DNA of 8,755 nucleotides. Source: Candidatus Hydrogenedentota bacterium (lineage in GTDB: Bacteria; Hydrogenedentota; Hydrogenedentia; Hydrogenedentales; CAITNO01). Positions 1-7,063 of the stretch are shown piece after piece. The position numbers were made by a program, and so were the translations under genes. The stretch's first letter is position 1. Each line of letters starts with the position of its first letter. The stretch is taken from the NCBI GenBank assembly GCA_007124105.1, contig SLFT01000422.1, positions 1-8,755 of the forward strand, given 5' to 3'. The notes under the pieces were generated by a model. The model ran no database searches. It saw only the letters and a program-made list of their open reading frames with translations, and was not told the DNA's origin.

Positions 1-114
1 GTCGTGCGCGCCGTGCCCGTGGTAGAAAACATGGCCGCATTTGTGTTGCTCGACGCTTTCGAGATGCAGGCGCGCCTGAACCCCCAATGGGCAAGCGAGC
101 ATTATAAGGTTTGA
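1..114 (+). CDS. aroC: Chorismate synthase, C-terminal fragment (cut by window edge)
   Basis: The first frame is open from base 1 and stops with TGA at 112-114, giving the last 37 residues of a protein that begins outside the window. The stretch RAVPVVENMAAFVLLDAF matches the C-terminal signature of chorismate synthase, where an R-A-x-P-V-x-E-x-M-A-x-x-V-L-x-D pattern forms the last conserved helix. That enzyme converts 5-enolpyruvylshikimate 3-phosphate to chorismate in the cytoplasm, using reduced FMN, as the last common step of aromatic amino acid synthesis. The tail after this helix (about 17 residues) is variable in the family. The identification rests on this short motif only. The catalytic part is not visible, so integrity of the gene cannot be judged. 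Confidence 0.75.
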   Translation, partial: VVRAVPVVENMAAFVLLDAFEMQARLNPQWASEHYKV

Positions 115-398
115 CGGGCCGGAAAACAACGAATAAGTTGTCAGACTAAAAACTACGGCGTGGATAAGGCGCAAATATTGATGCATGCCGACCACTGCTA
201 CTACGTGGACAACGCAGGCTCAACATCCGTGGAAATCAAAAGATGCGCGTCAATGTAGATGCGGCATCCATCAATCCCGTCAATATGGTCAATCGGGGGC
301 TGCGCCACCTGTTAATTCCAACTCCCGGTTGATATGTTGCCGACGGGCCAAAGCGCGAATAACCTGTGTCGCAAACGTTTGTTTGGGCGGCGCTATGG
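115..398. other. Gap between aroC and the HEAT-repeat gene; no convincing gene
   Basis: The two flanking genes converge here. The only open frames are very short: ATG 181 to TAG 258 (25 codons) and ATG 243 to TGA 332 (29 codons), overlapping in different frames on the + strand, neither with a clear Shine-Dalgarno. An imperfect inverted repeat lies at 289-299 and 322-332 (11 pairs, two of them G-T, 22-base loop). It has no T-run after it on either strand, so it is not a textbook terminator, though a convergent gene end is where one would be expected. No tRNA-like cloverleaf or known riboswitch was seen. Confidence 0.5.
289..332. repeat. Imperfect inverted repeat between convergent genes
   Basis: TCAATCGGGGG at 289-299 pairs with CTCCCGGTTGA at 322-332 over 11 positions, two being G-T pairs, around a 22-base loop. 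It lies between the stop of aroC and the stop of the convergent HEAT-repeat gene. It could slow transcription from either side, but there is no U-tract and the loop is long, so a terminator call is not supported. Confidence 0.35.
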
Positions 399-2306
399 TT
401 ATTCTTCAATTCCCTGTCGTAATTCCGGGATCAACGATTTAGCGCGTTCGAGCGCTTCGGCGTCCTGTGGTGAATCGCCCAGCTGTTTTGCAATGGCAAT
501 GGCGGCCAGTATGGCCTCTGCTCTGACGGATTCGTCGTCGAGTTGTTCGAGTGCTGCGTCAAGAGCCGCTGCATGACCGATCCGCGCCAGCCCGCTCAGA
601 ATAAGGTTCTTTTCGTCGGTGGACGCCGCTTGTTCCAGAAGGGTCGCATAGTGTTGGCTAAGCGCTTCAGGCGTATCCTTCTCCAGCGCAAGCAACCGGA
701 CCGCGCTGCGCAGTGCGCGCGCTCTGAGGGTGTTGCTGTCGGTAGTTTTCACCCACGCAATCACGGTGGACAGCGCCAACGGCGTGGGCCAATCGCACAC
801 AGCGCGCATAGCCGTATCCTGGAGATTGTCGTCGTTTGTCATGGTAAGCGGCAGCACGGCGTCAAAGGCTTTTTGACTGCCTGTGGCGGCGAGGATGCGT
901 ACAACGGCACGTTGAACTTCATCGTCGCTGTTGTTCAGGGCGTCGCAAAGGGCCGTAATGATTTCCGCGGGCATGGAATCAGCGTTGTCTTGTTGTTGCA
1001 TGGCGAGCAGTACGAGCCCTTGTTCTGCTGCAAGCATTTCATCTTCGGAACGCGCCTCAAGAAGGTGGCCGAGCAGGCCCTGCATCTGCGGAACGCCCAC
1101 GTATTCCTTCACGCTTCTAAGCGCTGCGAGGCGAACTGCTTCGTCCGTATCATCGTTAGCCACTTGCATGAGCAGGTTCGCGGGATCAGGCAGCGCGCCT
1201 TTGCCGATGAGTTCAACCGCGATGCGTCGCATCTGCGCGTCGTCGTTCTTGAGCATATTTTTGACGGCTATGTCGCCTTCGCTGCCCGGGAAATGGCTCA
1301 GTCCATCTCTTGCGATAGTGGCAAGGTTCGCTTCCTCAGCCAGGACCAATTGCGCAAGCACTGGGATTACAGGGGCATAAGCCAGACGGACGGCAGCTTG
1401 CAAGGCGGCAACGCGAACAGCTGTCGGGCCTGTTTCTGCCTCGCGCAACAGGGCGGGACCGGCCGCATCTTGACCGAGCTCCCCGAGAAGTCGTACCACC
1501 TGTATTTTCCGGTCCGCCGACAGGCTCGGCAACACGTCCGTGATGATACGCGCAACAGCGTCTCTATTCTCCAATTCAAGGGCGGCGCGCAGGGCCGCTT
1601 CAAAAAACGTGGCGTCGTCGCCCGTGAGGGCGTCCATCAGCAGGGGAAGTCCGTCGTTCGCGTGTCGGGCCAGTATCGCACCGCGCAGCGCCGCCGCGCG
1701 GATAACACCAGGCAGCGCCTCGATAGCGTAAACGTCGTCATATGAACGGATTGCATCAGCGCGTTCATCGTTCGCAAGGGCGTTTTCTGCAGCAGCGAAC
1801 AGTCCGTCGGCGACAGCTTGCGTGGCAGCATAGTCACGGTCTGGATCGGCAATGGCCTTGCTTAGGGCGTTGACGCCTTCAGGTTCAGCGATGCGTCCCA
1901 GCGCGCGCGCGGCCGCTTCAACCACCAAACCGTTGTCATCGGCGAGCAGAGCAATGAGCTCAGGTACAGCAGCGGCATCGCGACGCACGCCCAGTGAGGC
2001 GATTACGCCCGCCTTCAACGTACCCGTTGTGATATGCAATGCGCGCCGCAGTGCGGCATCTGCCTCGGGCCCGGGCATGGGTTCAAGAGCGTAACGGGCC
2101 ATGTGAGAAAGTTGTTCATCCGCTAACAGAGATTCAAGAACGGGCAGCGCGTCAGTATCGCCAGAAATGGAGATAAGGCGACAGGCTTCCGCTTTTTCTT
2201 CCAGGGACGCGTCTGATTGAAGTACGGCCAAGGGATTGGACGCGGCTGCGCTTCCCAAGGCGAGGACAACGACCACTGTAACAACTGCAGTATGCTTCAA
2301 CATCAT
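399..2306 (-). CDS. Secreted HEAT-repeat protein
   Basis: A 635-residue protein that begins with a Sec-type signal peptide: a short basic start (MMLKH), a hydrophobic core rich in V, A and L, and a likely cleavage site near residues 20-24 (GSAAAS). The rest is almost entirely alpha-helical, with repeats of the HEAT/PBS-lyase type. A clear unit lies near residues 100-140 (AVPELIALLADDNGLVVEAA followed by ARALGRIA), and similar AVRLAALRSV and VQRAVVRILAATG units occur further on. HEAT arrays are protein-binding scaffolds, and no catalytic domain is seen, so a periplasmic or surface adaptor role is inferred. The start is one of two tandem ATG codons, with AAGGAA about 8 bases upstream. It lies 24 bases after the oxidoreductase gene on the same strand, so the two are probably co-transcribed. 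The opposite strand has long open frames that are a by-product of base composition. Confidence 0.85.
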   Translation of the reverse strand: MMLKHTAVVTVVVVLALGSAAASNPLAVLQSDASLEEKAEACRLISISGDTDALPVLESLLADEQLSHMARYALEPMPGPEADAALRRALHITTGTLKAGVIASLGVRRDAAAVPELIALLADDNGLVVEAAARALGRIAEPEGVNALSKAIADPDRDYAATQAVADGLFAAAENALANDERADAIRSYDDVYAIEALPGVIRAAALRGAILARHANDGLPLLMDALTGDDATFFEAALRAALELENRDAVARIITDVLPSLSADRKIQVVRLLGELGQDAAGPALLREAETGPTAVRVAALQAAVRLAYAPVIPVLAQLVLAEEANLATIARDGLSHFPGSEGDIAVKNMLKNDDAQMRRIAVELIGKGALPDPANLLMQVANDDTDEAVRLAALRSVKEYVGVPQMQGLLGHLLEARSEDEMLAAEQGLVLLAMQQQDNADSMPAEIITALCDALNNSDDEVQRAVVRILAATGSQKAFDAVLPLTMTNDDNLQDTAMRAVCDWPTPLALSTVIAWVKTTDSNTLRARALRSAVRLLALEKDTPEALSQHYATLLEQAASTDEKNLILSGLARIGHAAALDAALEQLDDESVRAEAILAAIAIAKQLGDSPQDAEALERAKSLIPELRQGIEE

Positions 2307-2330
2307 TTATCATGTTCCTTTCAACTTGAT

Positions 2331-3629
2331 TTAGAGCACCCAGGGGGCCCGCTCCGCGCGCGCCAACAGGCGGTTGGCTTCATCATCGTCCACAAAGCGT
2401 TCGGTTTTCGGATCAAAGACCATGTCCCGTTCCAGCCACATGCAGATGTTCGCGGCGTGAACCGTACACATGGAGTGATGCATTACCCGCGGATTGGCCA
2501 CGGGTTCCTGACGCGATTTCACACAATCCAGGAAATTGCGCATGTGATCGAGGGAACGCCCCGTTCGCGCCTGATACTCGCCCACCACCTCGTTGAACTC
2601 ATGAAGCAACTCAGGCGAGGAAACGTCAGGCTGGGCGTATCCATCGGCGGCGGCGGCCCAGCCGCGTTCGCCCTCGAAAAGTTCGCCGCAGGAACCGTAC
2701 CAGTAGCGATCGCCCCGTGAAAAGATCAACTGTTGTCCGGTGGCGAAATGACAGACCATCCCGTCGCCGCTGTCGTTGTCCACATAGTCATACTTGATGG
2801 GCGAAGTTTCTCCCATGCCAATCCCCATTTGGGCCTGAGCAAACGTGTGGGCGCCCCATTCGCCGATGCAGCTGGTGTGAAAGTCATAATCACCGCGCCA
2901 ACCACCGCTAATGTACGACTCGTTATACGGACGCCACGGACACGGTCCCAGCCAGGCATCCCAGTCCACCACATCCTTGGGCGGTTCGGGTTGCGCCTCT
3001 TTCCACTGGCGCGGCATCTTGGCCGTATCCCACGGCGCAATATGGGCATAAGCTTTGTCCACCTCGCCCAGACGGCCCGTGCGGGCCATTTCGATGCAGA
3101 AGACATGGTTCGGCTCGCTCAGCCGCTGGGTGCCGGTTTGATAAACCCGGCCATACGCGGCGGCTGTTTCCACCACGGCGCGTCCCTCGGCGATGGTCAT
3201 GCATGATGGCTTTTCCGTAAAAACATCCATGCCGGCGCGCATGGCGCGGATGGAAGCCTGAGCGTGCCAGCGGTCGCCAGTGGCAATAAGCACTACGTCT
3301 ATGTCATCGCGCTGCGCAAACAGATCGCGCATATCTGAAAACATCGCGCAGTCTGTGTTGCCATACTGTTCGTCCACAAAGGATTTTACTGCGTGGCGCT
3401 GTTTTTTCTGGATATCGCAGATTGCGAGGAACTGAACATCTTCGTTGCGCATCATCCAGCGGAGATCATGAAACCCCCGGCCACGGATGCCGATGCCCGC
3501 CGCTGTGATGCGTTCAGAGGGCGCCACTGTTCCGTTTCGTCCCAAAGCCGATGCGGGCACAATCATGGGCGCGGCTACAGCCGCCGCCGCGCAAGACAGG
3601 AACTTGCGACGGTTTATTGTTTTGGTCAT
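2331..3629 (-). CDS. Tat-exported Gfo/Idh/MocA family oxidoreductase
   Basis: A 432-residue NAD(P)-dependent sugar or cyclitol dehydrogenase-like protein. The N-terminus carries a twin-arginine signal (INRRKFLSCAAAAVAAPMIV, residues 5-24), so it is predicted to be exported folded with its cofactor. A Rossmann-type glycine pattern follows (GIGIRGRG, 45-52), then the family's EKP motif (139-141), whose lysine is the usual catalytic residue. The C-terminal Gfo/Idh domain includes a WGAHTFAQAQMG stretch (258-269) at the place of the usual substrate-site G-x-H motif, and an HMRNFLDCVKSRQEP segment (362-376). This secreted subtype is abundant in planctobacterial genomes and is often tied to polysaccharide breakdown; the substrate cannot be told from sequence. 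The start at 3629 is preferred over an upstream ATG at 3758, because it places the Tat signal at the N-terminus and has AAGGAG six bases upstream. It is the first gene of a likely two-gene unit with the HEAT-repeat gene. Confidence 0.9.
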   Translation of the reverse strand: MTKTINRRKFLSCAAAAVAAPMIVPASALGRNGTVAPSERITAAGIGIRGRGFHDLRWMMRNEDVQFLAICDIQKKQRHAVKSFVDEQYGNTDCAMFSDMRDLFAQRDDIDVVLIATGDRWHAQASIRAMRAGMDVFTEKPSCMTIAEGRAVVETAAAYGRVYQTGTQRLSEPNHVFCIEMARTGRLGEVDKAYAHIAPWDTAKMPRQWKEAQPEPPKDVVDWDAWLGPCPWRPYNESYISGGWRGDYDFHTSCIGEWGAHTFAQAQMGIGMGETSPIKYDYVDNDSGDGMVCHFATGQQLIFSRGDRYWYGSCGELFEGERGWAAAADGYAQPDVSSPELLHEFNEVVGEYQARTGRSLDHMRNFLDCVKSRQEPVANPRVMHHSMCTVHAANICMWLERDMVFDPKTERFVDDDEANRLLARAERAPWVL

Positions 3630-3635
3630 GGTATA

Positions 3636-3641
3636 CTCCTT
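3636..3641 (-). promoter_or_regulatory. Ribosome binding site that fixes the oxidoreductase start
   Basis: AAGGAG on the minus strand, six bases before the ATG at 3629-3627. It decides between this start and the in-frame ATG at 3758, which would put 43 unlikely residues in front of the Tat signal. Confidence 0.8.
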
Positions 3642-3893
3642 TTCCAGCGCGTGGGCTGCGCGGTTGCGAAAGCTATATTGTGGACCTGCTCGACATATTA
3701 AATCAAAAAATTGTGCGCATTCTACGCGGATTTTCTGAAAAGCGGGTGGATGAAACATGCATCCCTAAAAAGATAAGTATTGTGTAACAGCGTTTTTATT
3801 TCTCCCACCAGAAACCGGCGTACATCGTCGTAACGCCAGGCCACACATACGCCGCAAAACGATGCCGCCCGCTGTATCGCATTAATCCCAACG

Positions 3894-4124
3894 TTACAAA
3901 TGCCCGTCATGTTGATCAGCGAAGTCCGCGAGCGCCTCGTCAATCATCTTTTTGTGGTCGCGCTCGTATACCTCGCGATCAATCTGCCGCCGAAACAACC
4001 GTCGCCTTTCATGCCCATAAGGCGATTCCTGCTCCTGAGAGCGACGGTCTACGCCGCTTCGCCTGTCCACCTGCCAATTGCCCTCTTTGTCCTGATAGTA
4101 ACCGGGACGCACGTTTTCAGCCAT
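3894..4124 (-). CDS. Small hydrophilic protein with repeated RRS/DRRS motifs, function unknown
   Basis: A 76-residue, highly charged protein without a signal peptide or membrane segment. It starts MAENVRPGYYQDKEGNWQVD, then carries the tandem motif DRRSGVDRRS (residues 20-29), an arginine-rich stretch ERRRLFRRQIDRE (39-51), and a probable amphipathic helix to the end (MIDEALADFADQ). The tandem arginine motif could bind nucleic acid, nucleotide or an acidic partner; that is inference. The start at 4124 is chosen because AAAGGAAG lies five bases upstream and because a promoter lies at 4222-4251. The longer frame from 4223 adds a cysteine-rich leader that would overlap the promoter -10 box. It lies upstream of the oxidoreductase gene on the same strand with a 264-base gap, and is divergent from cysC. 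Confidence 0.7.
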   Translation of the reverse strand: MAENVRPGYYQDKEGNWQVDRRSGVDRRSQEQESPYGHERRRLFRRQIDREVYERDHKKMIDEALADFADQHDGHL

Positions 4125-4129
4125 CGGTA

Positions 4130-4137
4130 CTTCCTTT
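4130..4137 (-). promoter_or_regulatory. Ribosome binding site of the 76-residue protein
   Basis: AAAGGAAG on the minus strand, five bases before the ATG at 4124. It supports the short start rather than the in-frame ATG at 4223. Confidence 0.7.
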
Positions 4138-4221
4138 CTCGCGGCCGGACAGCCTGACGAATTGTCACAACCACAACAATTACACACCTTACCGACACCA
4201 ACATCTATAACGCACACAAGC

Positions 4222-4251
4222 AATATACACGGCTGTCCCGTTGGGAATCAA
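4222..4251 (-). promoter_or_regulatory. Putative sigma70-type promoter for the 76-residue protein
   Basis: Read on the minus strand, TTGATT (4251-4246) and TATATT (4227-4222) are separated by 18 bases. Transcription would start near 4215, giving a leader of about 90 bases. The -35 box overlaps the weak -35 of the divergent cysC promoter. The call is by eye against the sigma70 consensus. Confidence 0.5.
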
Positions 4252-4271
4252 GCAGCACAATATAGTATAAT
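4241..4271 (+). promoter_or_regulatory. Putative promoter for cysC
   Basis: A perfect TATAAT lies at 4266-4271. The best upstream match is TTGGGA at 4241-4246, with a spacer of 19 bases, longer than the usual 17, so the -35 is weak. Transcription would begin near 4278, about 50 bases before the cysC start. It overlaps the divergent promoter on the other strand, so the two may compete. Confidence 0.5.
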
Positions 4272-4327
4272 CAGTTCTTACCGTATCGTTAAACTACACT
4301 TTTCATCCCCCGCAAACAGGAGACGTT

Positions 4328-4942
4328 ATGGCAGACCAGATTAAGGCAACAAACATCAAATGGCACCATGAGACGGTCACCCAAAAAGACCGAGAAGCAA
4401 ACAACGGGCATGAAGCCGCGGTGCTGTGGTTTACCGGGCTGTCGGCCTCGGGAAAATCAACGATTGCGCAGGCGTTACAGGCGGTTTTGTTCGAGCACCA
4501 TTGCCAGACCTATGTGCTGGACGGCGACAATATCCGTCATGGCCTGAATAAGGACTTGGGCTTTTCACCTGAAGACCGCGAGGAAAACATCCGCCGCATC
4601 GGCGAGGTGGCTGCGCTGTTCATGGATGCCGGCATGATTGTAAATACCGCATTCATCTCGCCCTATCGCGCTGACCGGGACAAAGCGCGTGGTTTGTGCG
4701 GCGAACGCTTTATTGAAATCTATGTGCATTGCCCGGTTGAAGTCTGCGAGGAACGCGACCCGAAGGGACTGTACAAGAAAGCGCGCGCGGGAACAATTCC
4801 AGAATTTACAGGGATCAGCGCGCCCTATGAAGCGCCGGAGAATCCAGAGCTGACCCTCAACGCAGCGGAACATTCTGTCGAGGAATGCGTTGGCCAGGTT
4901 GTGGCTTACTTGCAGGCGCGCGGCATACTCAAGAAGTTGTAG
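4328..4942 (+). CDS. cysC: Adenylyl-sulfate (APS) kinase
   Basis: A 204-residue protein of the usual CysC length. It phosphorylates adenosine 5'-phosphosulfate with ATP to give PAPS, the sulfate donor for reduction or sulfation. The P-loop is GLSASGKST (residues 37-45). It is followed by DGDNIRHGLNKDLGFS (65-80), the family motif FISPYRADRD (109-118) with the serine that is phosphorylated in the E. coli enzyme, and the lid segment KGLYKKARAG (146-155) with GISAPYEAPENPEL (162-175). All the key residues appear present. AGGAG lies five bases upstream of the ATG. No cysD, cysN or sulfate reduction gene is in the window, so APS supply must come from elsewhere. It seems to be transcribed alone, with gaps on both sides. 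Confidence 0.96.
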   Translation: MADQIKATNIKWHHETVTQKDREANNGHEAAVLWFTGLSASGKSTIAQALQAVLFEHHCQTYVLDGDNIRHGLNKDLGFSPEDREENIRRIGEVAALFMDAGMIVNTAFISPYRADRDKARGLCGERFIEIYVHCPVEVCEERDPKGLYKKARAGTIPEFTGISAPYEAPENPELTLNAAEHSVEECVGQVVAYLQARGILKKL

Positions 4943-4975
4943 GAAACGCAAAATACATACCGCCCGAACCGGCAC

Positions 4976-5026
4976 CTGTCGCCATGAGTGCATGCCGACA
5001 GCGTAGAAGCGGCCGCCAGCCGCTTT
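4976..5026 (+). repeat. Two adjacent hairpins after cysC, possible weak terminator
   Basis: CTGTCG (4976-4981) pairs with CGACAG (4996-5001) across a 14-base loop. Directly after it, AAGCGGC (5007-5013) pairs with GCCGCTT (5019-5025) across a five-base loop, with one more G-T pair outside. The second is compact and GC-rich, as in an intrinsic terminator, but only three T bases follow and part of them is in the stem. It is the best candidate for the 3' end of cysC. Confidence 0.4.
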
Positions 5027-5053
5027 ACGGACAAGAAAAATGCAGAGCGATTT

Positions 5054-5085
5054 CGTTTATTCCAAACAACATTTTGGAATGAACG
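5054..5085. repeat. Long AT-rich inverted repeat upstream of the PilT gene
   Basis: CGTTTATTCCAAA at 5054-5066 pairs with TTTGGAATGAACG at 5073-5085 over 13 positions (one G-T) around the six-base loop CAACAT. It lies about 100 bases upstream of the PilT promoter -35 box. It could be an operator-type dyad or an RNA hairpin; no T-run follows, so a terminator is less likely. Confidence 0.55.
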
Positions 5086-5187
5086 GATGCGGGAGATATG
5101 CCCGTTTGCCCAACACGGATAGCCTAACGGCCCGAAAGAATAACTTTTTCGCGCTATCGTTAGATTTCCAGATAGACCGACTTTTTG

Positions 5188-5216
5188 TTGATGTCTGTTC
5201 TGTATCCGTGTATTAT
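5188..5216 (+). promoter_or_regulatory. Putative sigma70-type promoter for the PilT gene
   Basis: TTGATG (5188-5193) and TATTAT (5211-5216) are separated by 17 bases. Transcription would start near 5223, about 60 bases before the start codon at 5284. The gene also has GGAGG at 5273-5277, six bases before its ATG. Confidence 0.55.
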
Positions 5217-5283
5217 GTATGCGCACAATGTAAAGTTTCTGCTCCGATGCTTATGCGATAATTCAGACTGATGGAGGTTTTCT

Positions 5284-6786
5284 ATGTCAGAAATCGTGCT
5301 GGGAACAGGACAAAAACAGACGGTGCGCGCTATATTACGCATGACGGAAGCGGTAGTAGCGAAACGCGAGGGTCATCCGCGCAGTATACGTCTATGGACT
5401 GATAATTTCAGGATAGACGCGACGCGTCCGGACTTCAAGGGCGACTTCGAGCATTATGATATCAGTGTGCCTAAAACCGCGCCCAATGAAGATGCGTTGC
5501 GGGACTGCATCACAAGCTGCGCTGATGCGCTGACATTGAACGAAGAGGAGCAGTGCTGGCGCATTATCGCCCCACCGCCCGATACGGCATTCTCAGAAGC
5601 GGTGCTTGAGGCGCTGGACAAGTTCAGCAAAGTTGTGAAACTGCCTGAAATCTGGCGCGCCGAGGGCGGCGACTTCCGCAGCGAGCAAATCAATATCGAA
5701 ATGCTTTTCCATGCCATGGTGCAATACCGCGCCAGCGATGTACATCTGTCCGCCGGACTCAACCCCGTTTTTCGCATTGACAACGACACGCGTTTTTCAG
5801 AAATCATGACGCCGCTGTCAAGCGCGCAAATCCAGGAACTGATCCGACGCATCGCGCCGCCGGGCTTTTATGAAGAATTCGAAAACTATAAGCAGACAAG
5901 TTTCAGTTATCATCAGGCGGGGGCAGGATATGCCCGCGTGTCGGCATTCATGAAGAACAGTACGCCCCATTGTACATTTCGTTATTTGCCGGAAAAAATT
6001 CCTTCATTCGACGAACTGCATATCCCCAAGCAGCAGTTGGAAGCGTTGGCGGCAACGCCGCGCGGTCTGATACTTATTACCGGTATGACGGGCAGCGGCA
6101 AAACAACAACAATGGCGTCGCTGGTGGACTACATCAACACGCACAAGTCGGTGCATATTCTTACGATTGAGAATCCCATTGAATTCGTTCACACCAATAA
6201 GAAGTCCGTCATCTCGCAGCGCAGCATCGGAGCTGACGTGGACTCCTTCGGGGAGGCGGTAACGGGCGCATTGCGCCACGACCCCGATGTTATTCAAATC
6301 GGCGAGATGCGCGATCCCGACACCATTCGCGCCGCCATCAACGCGGCGGCCACGGGCCACCTGGTGATCAGCACCATGCACTCGAATACCTCGTATGAGG
6401 TTATCAACCGTATTGTGAGCTTCTTTGATCCCTCCGAGCGCGACCTTGTTCGGCTGCAATTGCGCGATTGTCTGCAAGGCGTACTGTGTCAGCGTCTGGT
6501 GGCGAAAAAAGGCGGCGGACGCGTACCCGCCATCGAGTTCCTGTTTAATGACATCAAGCCCATCAATGACGCTGTTATGAAAGGCGACACCGATATGATC
6601 CGTGTGGGCATGCAGCAAACCGTATCCCATTCCATGCTGTTCGAGCATTACCTGCATAAAATGTACAAGGACGACATTATTGACCTCGAACATGCCCAGG
6701 AAACAGCAACCGACGTAAGCGTTTTCGATCAGCTCAAGATGGGCACGTATGCGGTGCCGAGACTGGACAGCCTCAAGGGCGGCTGA
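5284..6786 (+). CDS. PilT-family type IV pilus ATPase with extended N-terminus
   Basis: A 500-residue secretion-type ATPase; canonical PilT is about 340-350 residues. PilT hexamers hydrolyse ATP at the inner membrane to retract type IV pili. Residues about 137-500 are PilT-like: the N-terminal motif ASDVHLSAG (150-158), Walker A GMTGSGKTT (267-275), the Asp box TIENPIEF (294-301), Walker B DVIQIGEMRD (335-344) with the likely catalytic glutamate E341, and the His box TGHLVISTMH (357-366). The first 136 residues do not resemble the standard PilT N-terminus and have no recognised domain; they look globular and soluble. The Asp box has Asn where Asp is usual. The AIRNLIRE retraction signature of classical PilT is not recognisable; the equivalent area reads PINDAVMKGD (426-435). 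PilT rather than PilB is favoured because the tetracysteine motif of PilB is absent, but a PilU-like or other paralogue is possible. No pilin genes are nearby. Confidence 0.88.
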   Translation: MSEIVLGTGQKQTVRAILRMTEAVVAKREGHPRSIRLWTDNFRIDATRPDFKGDFEHYDISVPKTAPNEDALRDCITSCADALTLNEEEQCWRIIAPPPDTAFSEAVLEALDKFSKVVKLPEIWRAEGGDFRSEQINIEMLFHAMVQYRASDVHLSAGLNPVFRIDNDTRFSEIMTPLSSAQIQELIRRIAPPGFYEEFENYKQTSFSYHQAGAGYARVSAFMKNSTPHCTFRYLPEKIPSFDELHIPKQQLEALAATPRGLILITGMTGSGKTTTMASLVDYINTHKSVHILTIENPIEFVHTNKKSVISQRSIGADVDSFGEAVTGALRHDPDVIQIGEMRDPDTIRAAINAAATGHLVISTMHSNTSYEVINRIVSFFDPSERDLVRLQLRDCLQGVLCQRLVAKKGGGRVPAIEFLFNDIKPINDAVMKGDTDMIRVGMQQTVSHSMLFEHYLHKMYKDDIIDLEHAQETATDVSVFDQLKMGTYAVPRLDSLKGG

Positions 6787-7063
6787 TTTTGCCCACCCGT
6801 ATCTGATAGAATGGCCAACATGAGATATGCGAGACAATTCTCGCAACACAAGGTACATTCTTGGGGTTTCATGGCTGCAACGCGTACCGTAACGACCGTA
6901 CGCTTCATTAAGAATAACAGTAAGAAGGAACTGCGCCCTTCACTCCGGTGTGCGCTATCACTGTTGGTAGAGATAGCAACGCTCATAGTAATGGCGACAC
7001 ACAAAAGCAACGCGCGCCAGGCAACGCCCCTCCGCTTACTAACAAAAGGAACACCTATCCTCT
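6787..7063. other. Gap between the PilT and YhaM-like genes
   Basis: A 277-base stretch without a supported gene. A perfect seven-pair hairpin (TGCGAGA, loop CAAT, TCTCGCA) is at 6828-6845, 42 bases after the PilT stop, without a T-run. A second dyad, GCTATC at 6954-6959 and GATAGC at 6972-6977, flanks a possible -35 (TTGGTA, 6964-6969). A + strand frame opening at 6811 runs into the next gene out of frame and lacks a ribosome site, so it is not called. Confidence 0.5.
6828..6845 (+). terminator. Hairpin after the PilT gene, possible terminator without T-run
   Basis: A perfect seven-base-pair stem with a four-base CAAT loop lies 42 bases beyond the PilT stop codon. Position and compactness suit a 3'-end hairpin, but the bases that follow (AACACAAGG) are not T-rich, so intrinsic termination is uncertain. 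Confidence 0.35.

Larger units (their letters stand above)
4943..5283. other. Gap between cysC and the PilT gene: hairpins and a promoter, no gene
   Basis: This 341-base stretch has no open frame with a good ribosome site or recognisable product. It holds three inverted repeats (4976-5001, 5006-5026 and 5054-5085) in its first half and a good promoter for the downstream gene at 5188-5216. The first half may be the cysC 3' end; none of the hairpins is followed by a clear T-run. Confidence 0.6.

Noticed and set aside
181..332. Two very short overlapping frames after aroC (25 and 29 codons), possibly a decayed gene
   Set aside because: Too short to judge, in different frames, no ribosome site and no recognised family; a remnant is possible but not supportable.
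543..1745. A 400-codon open frame on the + strand
   Set aside because: It is fully antisense to the HEAT-repeat gene, has no recognisable domain or ribosome site, and is explained by the GC-rich codon use of the real gene.
3722..3943. A 73-codon minus-strand frame in the gap between the micro-protein and the oxidoreductase gene
   Set aside because: It overlaps the 3' end of the 76-residue gene out of frame and has no ribosome site or recognisable product.
4125..4223. N-terminal extension of the 76-residue protein with a Cys-rich segment (CNCCGC)
   Set aside because: The ATG at 4223 overlaps the predicted -10 box, has no good ribosome site, and the downstream ATG at 4124 has one; the cysteine cluster is probably chance.
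6004..6858. A 284-codon minus-strand frame
   Set aside because: It is antisense to the PilT ATPase whose motifs are unmistakable; no ribosome site and low-complexity H/V/R-rich content typical of a shadow frame.
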